Part shown: in pieces, positions 16,298 to 25,146 of the stretch
Layout of the letters: every line of letters starts with the position of its first letter
Position numbering within the stretch: the first letter of the stretch is position 1
DNA from: Erythrobacter sp. AP23
GTDB lineage: Bacteria; Pseudomonadota; Alphaproteobacteria; Sphingomonadales; Sphingomonadaceae
Direction: 5' to 3'
DNA: 64,000 nucleotides
Assembly: GCF_001542855.1 (NCBI RefSeq)
Contig: NZ_LNBY01000015.1
Span: forward strand, 186,001-250,000
The notes under the pieces: generated by a model
What the model was told of the DNA's origin: nothing
Database searches by the model: none
The model's input: only the letters and a program-made list of their open reading frames with translations
Program-made: the position numbers and the translations under genes

Positions 16298-18241
16298 TTA
16301 GCCGAGCAGCTTGCGTGCTGCGCGTTCGACCAGGGGAATATTCTCGGGCACTTCGCCGATGACTTCCAGTTCTCCCTCGGGCGTGCGGCGAACCATCACG
16401 AGCGCGAATTCCGCGCCGTCCTCTTCTAGCTCGGCCAAGGAAAGCGTTTCGAGCGCGCGCAGCTTCTCTGCGAGGGCGGGGCGCACGGCCTTCTTGGTGT
16501 CGACCGGCTTGCCCTGTTCCTCCTTGCGCGCCTTGCGTTCGGCCTGGACTACGCCCTTCAGGCCGCCTTCGGCCTCGCGCAGGAAGGCCGCCAGCCTGCC
16601 GCGTTCGACGCCCACGCGGTGCGCGTGCATCAGCACCGCGGCATATTCGGTGATCCGCGTCTTGTCGTAATCGGTGCCGAATACCAGCTTGACCACCGGC
16701 GTCATCGGCGCGCGATCCTGAACGGTCAGGCCATGTTCTGCCACCAGTTCGTCGAAGTCCTCGGGCGCGTCCTGCGCTTCGAGACTGAAATCGTAGGCCC
16801 GCCCGACCGCGGCGTAGAGCGCTTTGCGGCTACGATCCTCGGTGCTCTGCGCAGCCTGCGCCATCTGGCGCGCGGCGGCAAGGCAATCGTAGAGGCCCTC
16901 GGGCGAGGCGCCGATGTAGGCAGAGTCCACTGCATCGGCAGCGAACGCTTCGACCGGCGGCTCGGTTTCCGGCGTGCCGTCTTCGACTGCGGCGGGCGCA
17001 TCGTCTTCGGCGACGATGGCGAACTCGGTATCGTCCGCGGCGCTCTGCGCATCCGGTTCGACAGGGGGTTCCGCGGGGACCTCATAGGCCTGCGGCATCC
17101 TTGCGGGTAGCGGGTCATCGCCGGCTTCATGGGCTTGCGGCATGGCCGGCATCCCCTGCGCGGCCGATAGATCCACACTCTTCTTGGTGCGGTCGCCGCG
17201 ATTGACGAGTGCGACGAGGCCGCTCGTAGCGCTGTCATCGGCGAGCGGGTCGACGACATCGTCGACATCCTCGTCGGTTTCTTCGTCCTCGTCCCATTCC
17301 GGCAGGCCGTAATCGGCGGCAGTCTTCAGGCCGCCGTCGAAATCGTCTTCGTCCCGTGCGCCGCTATCGCCGCCCGCATGAGGCCCGCCGACCGGATTGC
17401 CGAGCGCATCGACCCGCGGAGATAGCGCAGCTCGCGCGGCCGGTTCGGTAAATGCGTTCTCGTCCTCGTCCTCATCCGCCGTGCCGAAGGCAGGCTCCGG
17501 CAGCATGCCGGGTGCGTGATTGTCCATCATGTTCTCGTTCCCGAGTTCGAGCACGTCTTCGCCATACTGGCCACGTACGCCATTGGTGAGCGTCTCGGCG
17601 GTCTCGATCGCCGCTTCGTCTTCGGCCTCGTCGCCGGAAGGGATGTCCAGCGCATGGTCGAGTTCCAGCAGCAGCGCGTCGGCGGTTTGCTGGTCGGCCA
17701 TCTGCTTCCAGTTGATCACGCCATAGATGAAATCGATCGTCGCATTGTCGCTCGAATAGGGCAGGAGGATGCCGCGATAGAGCACCGTTGCGCCGTGCTC
17801 GTTGACGAATTCCGCCTCGAAACCGATCGGCGCCTGATTGGCGAGGATCTGCATATAGTGGTCGGTGATGCGGCTCAGGACGGAGCGGCCGGGCACGCGG
17901 GAGAGCCGCTTGAGCGAATCATCGTGCCCGCATTCGGCTGCCAATTCCGTGCCGACGAAGCCGACCCTGGGATCTTCGATGTCGTCGGACAGGTCGAGCA
18001 GCAGCGAATAGGGGCCGAAATCCTCGAGCGCGCCGGGTTCGAGATCGTCGATATGCGGGAAGTTGAGGTCGCCCAGTTGGCTTGCCCAGTGATTGTAGGC
18101 GCGCACCTGCATTCGGCGCTCGTCCTGGCCCACCGGCGAATGCGGCGGCTCGATATCGGCGTCGGATTCCTCGACGTGTTCGTCGTCGAAATCCTCCTCC
18201 GCGTCGCGCGAGCCGAAAAAGCCGCCTAGCCTGTCGATCAC
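16298..18241 (-). CDS. PAS-domain-like protein with long acidic region
   Basis: A 647-residue cytoplasmic-looking protein. Residues about 40-195 resemble a PAS_5-type sensory domain (YNHWASQLGDLNFPHIDDLE, RVGFVGTELAAECG, LSRITDHYMQILANQAPIGF, GVINWKQMADQQ). Residues 200-430 are acidic, low in hydrophobics and probably disordered. The C-terminal 200 residues are helical (LYDCLAAARQMAQAAQS, GRAYDFSLEAQDAPEDFDEL) and include a Lys/Arg-rich segment. There is no kinase, cyclase or DNA-binding motif. I recognise no named family beyond PAS. A perfect GGTTAA inverted repeat sits 65 bases upstream of its start. Confidence 0.8.
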   Translation of the reverse strand: MIDRLGGFFGSRDAEEDFDDEHVEESDADIEPPHSPVGQDERRMQVRAYNHWASQLGDLNFPHIDDLEPGALEDFGPYSLLLDLSDDIEDPRVGFVGTELAAECGHDDSLKRLSRVPGRSVLSRITDHYMQILANQAPIGFEAEFVNEHGATVLYRGILLPYSSDNATIDFIYGVINWKQMADQQTADALLLELDHALDIPSGDEAEDEAAIETAETLTNGVRGQYGEDVLELGNENMMDNHAPGMLPEPAFGTADEDEDENAFTEPAARAALSPRVDALGNPVGGPHAGGDSGARDEDDFDGGLKTAADYGLPEWDEDEETDEDVDDVVDPLADDSATSGLVALVNRGDRTKKSVDLSAAQGMPAMPQAHEAGDDPLPARMPQAYEVPAEPPVEPDAQSAADDTEFAIVAEDDAPAAVEDGTPETEPPVEAFAADAVDSAYIGASPEGLYDCLAAARQMAQAAQSTEDRSRKALYAAVGRAYDFSLEAQDAPEDFDELVAEHGLTVQDRAPMTPVVKLVFGTDYDKTRITEYAAVLMHAHRVGVERGRLAAFLREAEGGLKGVVQAERKARKEEQGKPVDTKKAVRPALAEKLRALETLSLAELEEDGAEFALVMVRRTPEGELEVIGEVPENIPLVERAARKLLG

Positions 18242-18305
18242 TATATGGGCTCCCGAAGAATTCTGCTCATTCGACAGCCGTATGAGGCCCGCGTGGTAAA
18301 CATCC

Positions 18306-18322
18306 GGTTAAGTGGATTAACC
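18306..18322. promoter_or_regulatory. Palindrome GGTTAA-N5-TTAACC upstream of the PAS gene
   Basis: The 17-base sequence has two perfect 6-base inverted arms around GTGGA, 65-81 bases upstream of the PAS-protein start, in the 102-base gap behind the DUF2141 gene. It resembles the TTAA half-sites of CtrA, but the spacing between TTAA boxes is five rather than seven, so a different dimeric regulator is as likely. Position fits an operator. Confidence 0.4.
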
Positions 18323-18343
18323 ATTGCCGCGGGGTGGATCGTG

Positions 18344-18829
18344 CTAAAGCATGTACCGCATCCGGATCGCCAATGCGCGGTCCTCGGCGCCGATATCGAA
18401 GGCCGCGTCGGAGAATTTGGGCGGGCCCATCCGGACCTTGGCGTCGCGCGAAAAACCGAACCCTTCCTTGGGCATCATGCCCAGTGCGCGATCGGCCTTG
18501 CCGTTGCCGTTCTCGTCATGAAGCAGGGCAATGGCGTAGCGACCGGGCTGAACGCCCTCGAAGGTGAAGGACACGCCGCCCTCGCGTGCTCGCGCGGTTG
18601 CGCCATGTGCGCCCGCCACGCCGCGGCATCGCGGAAACTTGTCCTCGTCCATGGTCATGCAGGCGCGCACGATGCCCTTGGCATTGCGCAGTTCGGTGAC
18701 CGTGACAGTGATGGTCGCGCCCTTTCCGGGTAGCGGGACTGCAGCCGCCAGCATGCCGCCAAGCGGCAACAGCGCCAGCGCAGCCGCGCGGCTCAGGCGT
18801 TGGGGCTGAGGCCGCGATCCGTCCCGCAT
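18344..18829 (-). CDS. DUF2141 domain protein, exported
   Basis: A protein of about 161 residues with a hydrophobic signal region (RAAALALLPLGGMLAAA) and a DUF2141 body: a beta-strand ITVTVTELRNAKGIVRACMT, a Cys pair, and the loop HDENGNGKADRA, which resembles a calcium-binding DxNxNGxxD loop. DUF2141 proteins are small exported beta-sandwiches of unknown role. Start ATG 18827-18829 is chosen; it lies inside the end of the upstream fatty acid hydroxylase-type gene (37-base overlap). A second DUF2141 protein is at 26.0-26.5 kb. Confidence 0.82.
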   Translation of the reverse strand: MRDGSRPQPQRLSRAAALALLPLGGMLAAAVPLPGKGATITVTVTELRNAKGIVRACMTMDEDKFPRCRGVAGAHGATARAREGGVSFTFEGVQPGRYAIALLHDENGNGKADRALGMMPKEGFGFSRDAKVRMGPPKFSDAAFDIGAEDRALAIRMRYML

Positions 18830-19509
18830 ACGCGATCCCAGAAGCGGAAATAGAGACCGTAATTGCATCTGTACTCTTCATGATGACGCTGGTGGTGGCT
18901 GGCGGTTATCAGCCAGTTGCCTAACTTGGAATGAACCAGGGCCCGGGGAAAGATCTCCCAGCCCATATGGTTGGTCACGCCCATCACCGTCATCACCAGC
19001 AGCACGACACCGAGCATGGCGACATGGATCGGGACGAGGAAGACGAGCGCGGGGATGACCACCGCGCCGGTGATCGCTTCCCAGGGGTGGAAGCTCATCG
19101 CCGCCCAGGCGGTCGGCGGGCGGCTGGCGTGGTGCACCGCATGCATCGTCCGGAACAGCTTGGGGCGATGCATCACTCGGTGCGTCCAGTAGAACCATGT
19201 GTCGTGCGCCAGCAGGTAGAGCAGCGGCGCGAGAGCGAGGTACCACAGCGGATAGGCATCCCACTCGGTATATATCAACGTCCAGCCGCGCTCCTGCCAC
19301 CCCCAGGCGACCACGCCCGCGGGGATGCCGTAGATCGCCGCCGACGCCAGCGACCATCCGATCTCGCGGCGGATCTGCGGCCCGAGCTGCGCATGATAGC
19401 CCGGTCGCACGCGGTTGGTGAGCGCGGCGAAGATCCCGCTCGAGGCGAGATAGCGCATGGCCACGATCGCGGTCATCGCAGCCGCGGAAAGGATGATGGC
19501 GGTCCACAT
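18793..19509 (-). CDS. Sterol desaturase / fatty acid hydroxylase family protein
   Basis: A 238-residue integral membrane protein with the di-iron histidine clusters of the superfamily: HDTWFYWTHRVMH, HAVHHAS and HHQRHHEEY, interleaved with four to five hydrophobic segments. These enzymes hydroxylate or desaturate lipids, sterols or carotenoids using O2. In Sphingomonadales both carotenoid hydroxylases and lipid hydroxylases have this architecture, so the substrate is open. No carotenoid gene is nearby. It overlaps the DUF2141 gene by 37 bases. Confidence 0.88.
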   Translation of the reverse strand: MWTAIILSAAAMTAIVAMRYLASSGIFAALTNRVRPGYHAQLGPQIRREIGWSLASAAIYGIPAGVVAWGWQERGWTLIYTEWDAYPLWYLALAPLLYLLAHDTWFYWTHRVMHRPKLFRTMHAVHHASRPPTAWAAMSFHPWEAITGAVVIPALVFLVPIHVAMLGVVLLVMTVMGVTNHMGWEIFPRALVHSKLGNWLITASHHQRHHEEYRCNYGLYFRFWDRVCGTDRGLSPNA

Positions 19510-19557
19510 CGTGCGTCGACCCTAGTCCGCCGCGCGCAAAGGGAAAACCGGCAAATG

Positions 19558-20037
19558 CTATTCGGGCGTGCCCCACGGCGCGCAGTGTGGATCGAGCGCC
19601 ACGGTCCCGCGGCGCAGCGCGGTGCGCGCGAGACGTTCGACCTCGACCTTGCGGCGCGCGGCGGCAAGCGGCGTCAGCGGTGCCGGACGCACGATTTGGC
19701 CGTCATAACCATCGGCTACGATGATGCCGCAGCATTCGGGGCGATAGGCTTCCCCCTCGAGCGGATCGCGATCGAGCCCCGGCGGCACGCCCCAGTAGAA
19801 ACGGTCGCAATAGTCGAGATAGTCGGGCCATTTGCCGTCGCCCAAGAGGTCGCCGCGCTGGACCTTGATCTCGACGATGATCACGCGGCCCTTGGGATCG
19901 ACCCCCATCAGATCCGCGCGCCGTCCATTGCGCAGCGGCATCTCAGAAAGACACCAGACGTCGTTGCGCGCAAAGAGACGCGCGATGCCCCGTGCGACCA
20001 AGGCTGCCGTCTGCGCTTCCGTTACCGAATCCGTCAT
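19558..20037 (-). CDS. mmcB: MmcB-family DNA repair protein
   Basis: A 159-residue protein with the MmcB/DUF2800-like nuclease-fold pattern: LCL-type start WCLSEMPLRNGRRADLMGV, then VIIVEIKVQRGDLLGDGKWP and DYCDRFYWGVP. The arrangement D...E-x-K (ADLMG, VEIKV) is that of PD-(D/E)xK nucleases. In Caulobacter MmcB is induced by DNA damage and assists mutagenesis-related repair. The start is ATG 20035-20037 (MTDSVTEAQ). It ends about 50 bases before the hydroxylase-type gene and follows a small hypothetical gene on the same strand. Confidence 0.85.
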   Translation of the reverse strand: MTDSVTEAQTAALVARGIARLFARNDVWCLSEMPLRNGRRADLMGVDPKGRVIIVEIKVQRGDLLGDGKWPDYLDYCDRFYWGVPPGLDRDPLEGEAYRPECCGIIVADGYDGQIVRPAPLTPLAAARRKVEVERLARTALRRGTVALDPHCAPWGTPE

Positions 20038-20149
20038 GCGGCTCGAATGGAACAGAGTGCGAACACGGTCAAGGCCAAACCCCCGGCACGTCGCGCTCAT
20101 GCGGGGTGCGCGAAAGACCGCCGATCCGGTCGCTATCGGCCTTCCGGCG

Positions 20150-20539
20150 CTACGCCGCGTCGACGAGGTCGACGATCGCCCTGCGCGCAGTGTGGAACTC
20201 GCGCCACAGCGTGAGCGCGGCCGCGGTCGTGTCCTGTCCCTCGGCGGTCAGCGAAAGAAGCGCCCGCAATCCCGGTTGCATCACGGCGGCGAGATCGTCG
20301 ATCCCCCGCGCCGCCAACTCATAGCTCCGGCCACCCTTTTGCGCGGCACGCTGCGGCAGCTCGGCTATCTGCGACGACAGTGGCTCCCTGCCGAGCTGGG
20401 CGAGATTGCCCACGGCAGCGGCTGCTTCGTGAACGGCTTGCCACTGCTCGGCCAGTACGGTGCTGTCCGGGGCGTCGCGCGGGCCGGTCTCGGCGGGCGG
20501 GAGCATCGTGGCCTGGGCCAGGTCGAAAGGGTGGGACAT
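20150..20539 (-). CDS. Hypothetical protein, small helical
   Basis: About 129 residues, mostly predicted helix with a Pro-rich N-terminus (MSHPFDLAQATMLPPAETG) and no signal peptide or catalytic motif. I do not recognise it. Codon use looks coding. The start is ATG 20537-20539; another in-frame ATG lies six codons upstream. It precedes mmcB by about 110 bases on the same strand and is divergent from tRNA-Arg. Confidence 0.6.
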   Translation of the reverse strand: MSHPFDLAQATMLPPAETGPRDAPDSTVLAEQWQAVHEAAAAVGNLAQLGREPLSSQIAELPQRAAQKGGRSYELAARGIDDLAAVMQPGLRALLSLTAEGQDTTAAALTLWREFHTARRAIVDLVDAA

Positions 20540-20679
20540 CGCGCTCATGGCTGCCACGGATACGCCGCCAGTCTTGCGAAAGACCTAACGCGGTTCTCGC
20601 CAGTTCCGCTGGGTCGTTTTAAGGCTGGCGAGCGCGGACGCGCTTTGCTAAGCGCCCCCTTCGCCGAAAGGCCCGACAT

Positions 20680-20756
<77 letters not shown>

Positions 20757-20831
20757 AGGGCAGGATGTTCCGCATCGCCTCGTGCGATTTGCCCGCTACA
20801 CAGTTGCAAATCGCCGGCGGGGACCTAGACG

Positions 20832-21962
20832 GTGCCGGTCGTGAAATTACCCGATTTCTACCAGCACGATCTCGACCGCCTTTCGCAGGCCGGCCGCCGC
20901 CGGATGCTGGCGTTGGCCCAGGGACGTGACTTCTCGTCCAACGACTATCTGGCACTGGCCGGAGCGTCCGCATTGCGCGAAGCGGCTGTCGCGGCGCTCG
21001 AGCGCGGGGTTGCTCTCGGCTCGGGCGGATCGCGGCTGCTGCGCGGCAATTGCGCCGAGCATGAAGCGCTGGAAGAGCGGGCAGCGGCATTCTTCGAGGC
21101 CCCCTCCGCCCTGTTCCTCGGCTCGGGCTATGCCGCCAACAGCCTGATCTTTGCGACGCTGCCGCAAAAGGGCGACCTCGTCCTTCACGATGCGCTGGTC
21201 CATGCCAGCGCGCATGAGGGCATGCGCCTGTCGCGCGCGCCGTCCAGAGCCTTTGCGCATAACGACGTCGATGCCGCCGCCGATGGCATTGCCGCGTGGC
21301 GCGCGGATGGTGGGCGCGGCACGCCATGGATCGCCTTCGAAACCCTCTACAGCATGGATGGCGATCGCGCCCCGGTGGCGGAATTTGCCGAGCTGGCGCG
21401 GCGCGAAGGAGCGATGCTGCTGGTCGACGAAGCGCATGCGGTGGGCGTGTTCGGGCCACACGGGCGCGGGCTTGCGGCTGGGCTGCACGGGCAGGACAAT
21501 GCCATCGTGCTGGCGACCTGCGGCAAGGCGCTGGGCTGCGAAGGCGCACTGGTGATGGGCCCGCCGATCGTCCGCGATTTCCTGGTCAATCGCGGGCGCG
21601 GCTTCATCTTCTCGACCGCGCCCTCGCCGCTGATGGCCGCGGTCGCATATGCCGCGCTCGATATCGCCGCCGCCGCCGATGACCGCCGCGCACGGCTGGC
21701 AAAGCTGGTCGAAGCGGCCGAACGGACTCTCGGCCATCTCGGCATCGCGCCCAGCGGCTCGCAGATCCAGCCGATCCTCATCGGCGAGGATGCCCGCACC
21801 ATGGAAATCGCCGCCGCGCTGCAGGCGCGGGGCTTCGACATACGCGGCATTCGTCCGCCCACGGTCCCCGCCGGGACCGCGCGGCTGCGCATCTCGCTCA
21901 CGCTCAATACCGACGAGGCGGCCGTGGCCGCGCTCGGCGATGCTCTGGAGGATATCCTGTGA
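20832..21962 (+). CDS. bioF: 8-amino-7-oxononanoate synthase
   Basis: PLP enzyme joining a pimeloyl thioester and alanine to make 8-amino-7-oxononanoate, first committed step of biotin ring assembly. The 376-residue protein shows SSNDYLALAG, GSGGSRLLRGN, LGSGYAANSL, the Asp-His of VDEAHAVGVFG and the PLP lysine in TCGKALG. The start is GTG 20832. Its stop overlaps the bioD GTG start by four bases. The tRNA-Arg ends 75 bases upstream; a biotin repressor site is not evident. Confidence 0.95.
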   Translation: MPVVKLPDFYQHDLDRLSQAGRRRMLALAQGRDFSSNDYLALAGASALREAAVAALERGVALGSGGSRLLRGNCAEHEALEERAAAFFEAPSALFLGSGYAANSLIFATLPQKGDLVLHDALVHASAHEGMRLSRAPSRAFAHNDVDAAADGIAAWRADGGRGTPWIAFETLYSMDGDRAPVAEFAELARREGAMLLVDEAHAVGVFGPHGRGLAAGLHGQDNAIVLATCGKALGCEGALVMGPPIVRDFLVNRGRGFIFSTAPSPLMAAVAYAALDIAAAADDRRARLAKLVEAAERTLGHLGIAPSGSQIQPILIGEDARTMEIAAALQARGFDIRGIRPPTVPAGTARLRISLTLNTDEAAVAALGDALEDIL

Positions 21963-22582
21963 ATCGCACGATCGTGGTGACCGGAACCGATACCGATGTC
22001 GGCAAGACGGTATTTGCCGCTGGGCTCGCCGCTGCGCTCGATGCAAAGTATTGGAAACCCGTCCAGGCGGGGCTGGAGGATGGCAGCGACGCTGCGCGCG
22101 TCGCCGCGTTGGGCGTGCCCGAGGCGCATATCCTGCCCGAAGCCTATCGCCTGACGACGCCCTGTTCGCCGCATCGAGCCGCAGAGCTGGACAGCGTCGC
22201 GATCGATCCCGCGCGGCTTGTGCTGCCGGAGGTCGAGGGGCCGCTGGTTGTCGAAGGCGCGGGCGGGGCGTTGGTGCCGATCACGTGCGAGCTGCTCTAT
22301 GCCGATCTCTTCGCGCAATGGCGCGCGCCTGTCGTGGTGGTTGCCCGCACCGCGCTCGGTACGATCAACCACAGCCTGCTGACGATCGAAGCTCTGCGCA
22401 AGCGCGGTGTGCCGATCATCGGCATGGCCTTCGTCGGCGAGGCGCAGGAGGATAGCGAGGCGACCATCTGCGCGATCGGTAAGGTCGCTCGGCTCGGCCG
22501 CCTGCCACTGCTCGACCCTCTCGACGCGGACAGCCTCGCAGCCGCCTTCGCCGACAATTTCGACCTTGGGGCCTTTGCATGA
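21959..22582 (+). CDS. bioD: Dethiobiotin synthetase
   Basis: ATP-dependent carboxylation of 7,8-diaminononanoate to dethiobiotin. The 207-residue protein has the P-loop GTDTDVGKTV at residues 9-18, KPVQAG, and VVEGAGGALVP, all intact and diagnostic. The start is GTG 21959, overlapping the bioF stop; its own stop overlaps the bioA ATG. Gene order F-D-A means bioD is transcribed before bioA although it acts after it. bioB and a pimeloyl-pathway gene are outside the window. Confidence 0.95.
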   Translation: MNRTIVVTGTDTDVGKTVFAAGLAAALDAKYWKPVQAGLEDGSDAARVAALGVPEAHILPEAYRLTTPCSPHRAAELDSVAIDPARLVLPEVEGPLVVEGAGGALVPITCELLYADLFAQWRAPVVVVARTALGTINHSLLTIEALRKRGVPIIGMAFVGEAQEDSEATICAIGKVARLGRLPLLDPLDADSLAAAFADNFDLGAFA

Positions 22583-23832
22583 GCGAATCACCCATCTGGC
22601 ATCCCTTCACGCAGCACGGGCTGGGCGAACCCATCCCCAAAGTCGCGCGCGCCGAGGGTGCCGTGCTCCATACCGAGGACGGGGCACAGGTGATCGATGC
22701 GATCTCGTCCTGGTGGGTGACGACGCACGGACATTCGCACCCAAGGCTTGCCGCAGCGATAGCCGAGCAGGCGAGCCGGCTCGACCAGATCATCTTCGCT
22801 GGCTGGACGCATCAGCCCGCGGAAGAGCTTGCGACCGGCCTGCGCGCCATGATGCCCCCGGGTCTTACGCGTGTGTTCTTCTCCGATTCCGGCTCGACCA
22901 GTGTCGAGGTCGCGCTCAAGATGGCGCTGGGCTACTGGCGCAACCGCGGCGAGCCGCGCGAGCGGATCGTGGTGATGGACAATGGCTATCATGGCGATAC
23001 CATCGGCACCATGTCGGTCGGCGCACGCGGGGCGTTCAACCGCGCCTATGAGCCGCTGCTGTTCGACGTTACCTCGATTCCGTTCCCGCAAGCAGGGGCC
23101 GAGCAGGCTACGCTCGACGCGCTGGAGCGGGCCTGCGCGGGGGGCGCGGCGGCCTTCATCGTCGAACCTCTGGTGCTCGGCGCGGGCGGCATGCTGGTGT
23201 ATGATGCGGGCACGCTGGCCGAAATGCGCCGCATCTGCGCGGCGCACGGCACGCTGTTCATCGCCGACGAGGTGATGACCGGCTGGGGCCGCACCGGAAC
23301 GCTGCTGGCCTGCGAACAGGCGGGGATCGAGCCCGACATATTGTGCCTGTCCAAGGGGCTGACCGGGGGTGCGGTGCCACTGGCGGTGACCATCGCGAGC
23401 GAGCCGATCTTCGAAGCGCATTGCAGCAGCGACCGGGCGCGGATGTTCTTCCACTCCTCCAGCTACACCGCCAACCCCATCGCCTGCGCGGCGGCCAATG
23501 CCAATCTCGCCATCTGGCGCGCGGAGCCGGTGGCGGAGCGGATAGCGGCGCTGGCGGCGCGACAGGACGAGCGGCTGGCAGAGCTGGCGCGACACCCGGC
23601 GGTGCGCCAGCCCCGTCAGATGGGCACCATCGCCGCCTTCGATGTGGGCGAGGCGGACGGTTATCTGTCCGGCCTCGCGCCGCGCATGCTGGCTATGTTC
23701 CGCGAACGGGACGTGCTGCTGCGGCCGCTGGGCAACACCGTCTATGTGATGCCGCCCTATTGCATCACCGCCGCGCAACTCGACAGGGTCTATGCGGTCA
23801 TCGGCGAGGTACTCGATGCGGTGACCGGATGA
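22579..23832 (+). CDS. bioA: Adenosylmethionine-8-amino-7-oxononanoate aminotransferase
   Basis: Transfers an amino group from S-adenosylmethionine to 8-amino-7-oxononanoate. The 417-residue class III aminotransferase opens with SPIWHPFTQH, typical of BioA, and shows ISSWWVTTHGH, NGYHGDTIGTM, ADEVMTGWGRTG and the PLP lysine in LSKGLTGG. Start ATG overlaps the bioD stop by four bases. A 276-base gap with no clear gene follows before the lipid kinase. Confidence 0.96.
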   Translation: MSESPIWHPFTQHGLGEPIPKVARAEGAVLHTEDGAQVIDAISSWWVTTHGHSHPRLAAAIAEQASRLDQIIFAGWTHQPAEELATGLRAMMPPGLTRVFFSDSGSTSVEVALKMALGYWRNRGEPRERIVVMDNGYHGDTIGTMSVGARGAFNRAYEPLLFDVTSIPFPQAGAEQATLDALERACAGGAAAFIVEPLVLGAGGMLVYDAGTLAEMRRICAAHGTLFIADEVMTGWGRTGTLLACEQAGIEPDILCLSKGLTGGAVPLAVTIASEPIFEAHCSSDRARMFFHSSSYTANPIACAAANANLAIWRAEPVAERIAALAARQDERLAELARHPAVRQPRQMGTIAAFDVGEADGYLSGLAPRMLAMFRERDVLLRPLGNTVYVMPPYCITAAQLDRVYAVIGEVLDAVTG

Positions 23833-24108
23833 TGCCGGATGATCTCGAAGTCCTGCCCGCGGGGAGAGCTTACGCGATTGCGCGGGAGCGGCCCGGTTTC
23901 GCCTGCATGCCGGCTCCGGCAAGTGCCCGCGCCGGCTCTCCCGATTGAGAGTGGCCGAGCCCATCCTTTCTGTTCGTCCGGGTGCCGAAATTTTTCTGTT
24001 AGACGTATCCATTGGGCGTCCCCAACGAAGAATGCATTGCGACGCTATTACAATTTGACGAAAATTCCCTAGATATGCGCCGGCGTCGGCGATTAAGGCA
24101 TAGGTTTC

Positions 24109-25146
24109 ATGGATCGGGTAATCTACAATTTCGACAGCCTGTCGCAGCGGCAAAGCGCCGCTACGGTGCCCCTGCGCCGTTCGATATACCGTGCCCGCCG
24201 CGTCCCCGAACCTCGCATCGGAATCATCTACAACCCGCGCAGCCACCGCAACAAAGGCCAGGACCTCGCGTGCGCCGGTGCCGACAACGCCATGGTCGCC
24301 CAGCCGCGCACCCGCGACGAAATCGCCCACGCATTGGCCGGCTTCGCGCGCGAGGGCATCGATTTCCTGATTATCAACGGTGGCGACGGCACGGTTCGTG
24401 ACGTGCTGACGATGGGGCAGGCAGTATTCGCCGACCGCTGGCCCGCAATCGCCGTGCTACCCAAGGGCAAGACCAATGCGCTCAATGTCGATCTCGGCGC
24501 GCCCGCCGACTGGTCGCTCGAAGCCGCGCTCAAGGCCTATGCCTCGGGTCGCCGAATCCTCCGCCGCCCGCTCGCGGTCAGCCGGGTCGATGAGGACGAT
24601 CCCGCCATGCTGGGCTTCATCTTCGGGGCCGGGGCTTTTACGCTCGGCATCGAGGCCGGCCAGGAGGCACACTCGCTGGGCTTTTTCAACAGCCTTGCCG
24701 TCGGCGCGACGGGGGCATGGGGCGTGCTCCAGGCGCTCTTCGGTACCAATGGGAACAAGTGGCGGCGCGGCACGCAGATGGACCTGCGTTATCTGCCGGG
24801 CGGCGCCCCTCTGCCGCGGTCCAAGCATGGCGACCCTGCACGGCGCAGCGTGATGCTCGCCTCCACGCTCGAACGCATGCCCATGGGAATCCAGCTGTTC
24901 GGCGCCCCGCGCCCGGGTCTCAAGGTCGCGGTCCTCGACCGTCCGCGGCGGCGCCTGTTGGCCGCATTGCCTGCCATCTTCATGGGCTGGCGCCCGCGCT
25001 GGCTGGCCGAGGCGGGGTTCCACCAGCTCGATGCCGATGCCGTGGCGATCGACGTGGCCGAGCCGGTCATTCTCGACGGCGAGGCCTTTCCTGCCGGACG
25101 CTATCGGATCGAACAGGGACCCGAGCTGACCTTCATCAGCGTGTGA
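24109..25146 (+). CDS. Diacylglycerol-kinase-type lipid kinase
   Basis: A 345-residue protein of the DAGK catalytic superfamily. The nucleotide loop GGDGT is at 91-95 (LIINGGDGTVRDVL), preceded by GIIYNPRSHRNKG and followed by VLPKGKTNALNVDLG; a C-terminal beta-domain (VILDGEAFPAG) completes the YegS/DgkB fold. It phosphorylates a lipid hydroxyl, most simply diacylglycerol to phosphatidate; ceramide or sphingoid bases are alternatives in this order, which makes sphingolipids. The stop overlaps the next gene's GTG by four bases, tying it to a TAM41-like nucleotidyltransferase that would use phosphatidate. The first 35 residues are family-atypical. Confidence 0.85.
   Translation: MDRVIYNFDSLSQRQSAATVPLRRSIYRARRVPEPRIGIIYNPRSHRNKGQDLACAGADNAMVAQPRTRDEIAHALAGFAREGIDFLIINGGDGTVRDVLTMGQAVFADRWPAIAVLPKGKTNALNVDLGAPADWSLEAALKAYASGRRILRRPLAVSRVDEDDPAMLGFIFGAGAFTLGIEAGQEAHSLGFFNSLAVGATGAWGVLQALFGTNGNKWRRGTQMDLRYLPGGAPLPRSKHGDPARRSVMLASTLERMPMGIQLFGAPRPGLKVAVLDRPRRRLLAALPAIFMGWRPRWLAEAGFHQLDADAVAIDVAEPVILDGEAFPAGRYRIEQGPELTFISV

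Noticed and set aside
20596..20632. CTCGCCAG/CTGGCGAG inverted repeat before tRNA-Arg
   Set aside because: 21-base spacer and GC-rich 8-base arms are expected by chance in this composition; no regulatory logic visible.
23829..23948. Possible 39-codon ORF overlapping the bioA stop
   Set aside because: ATGATG after the stop could allow coupling, but no domain or coding signal is visible and it ends in an otherwise empty gap.
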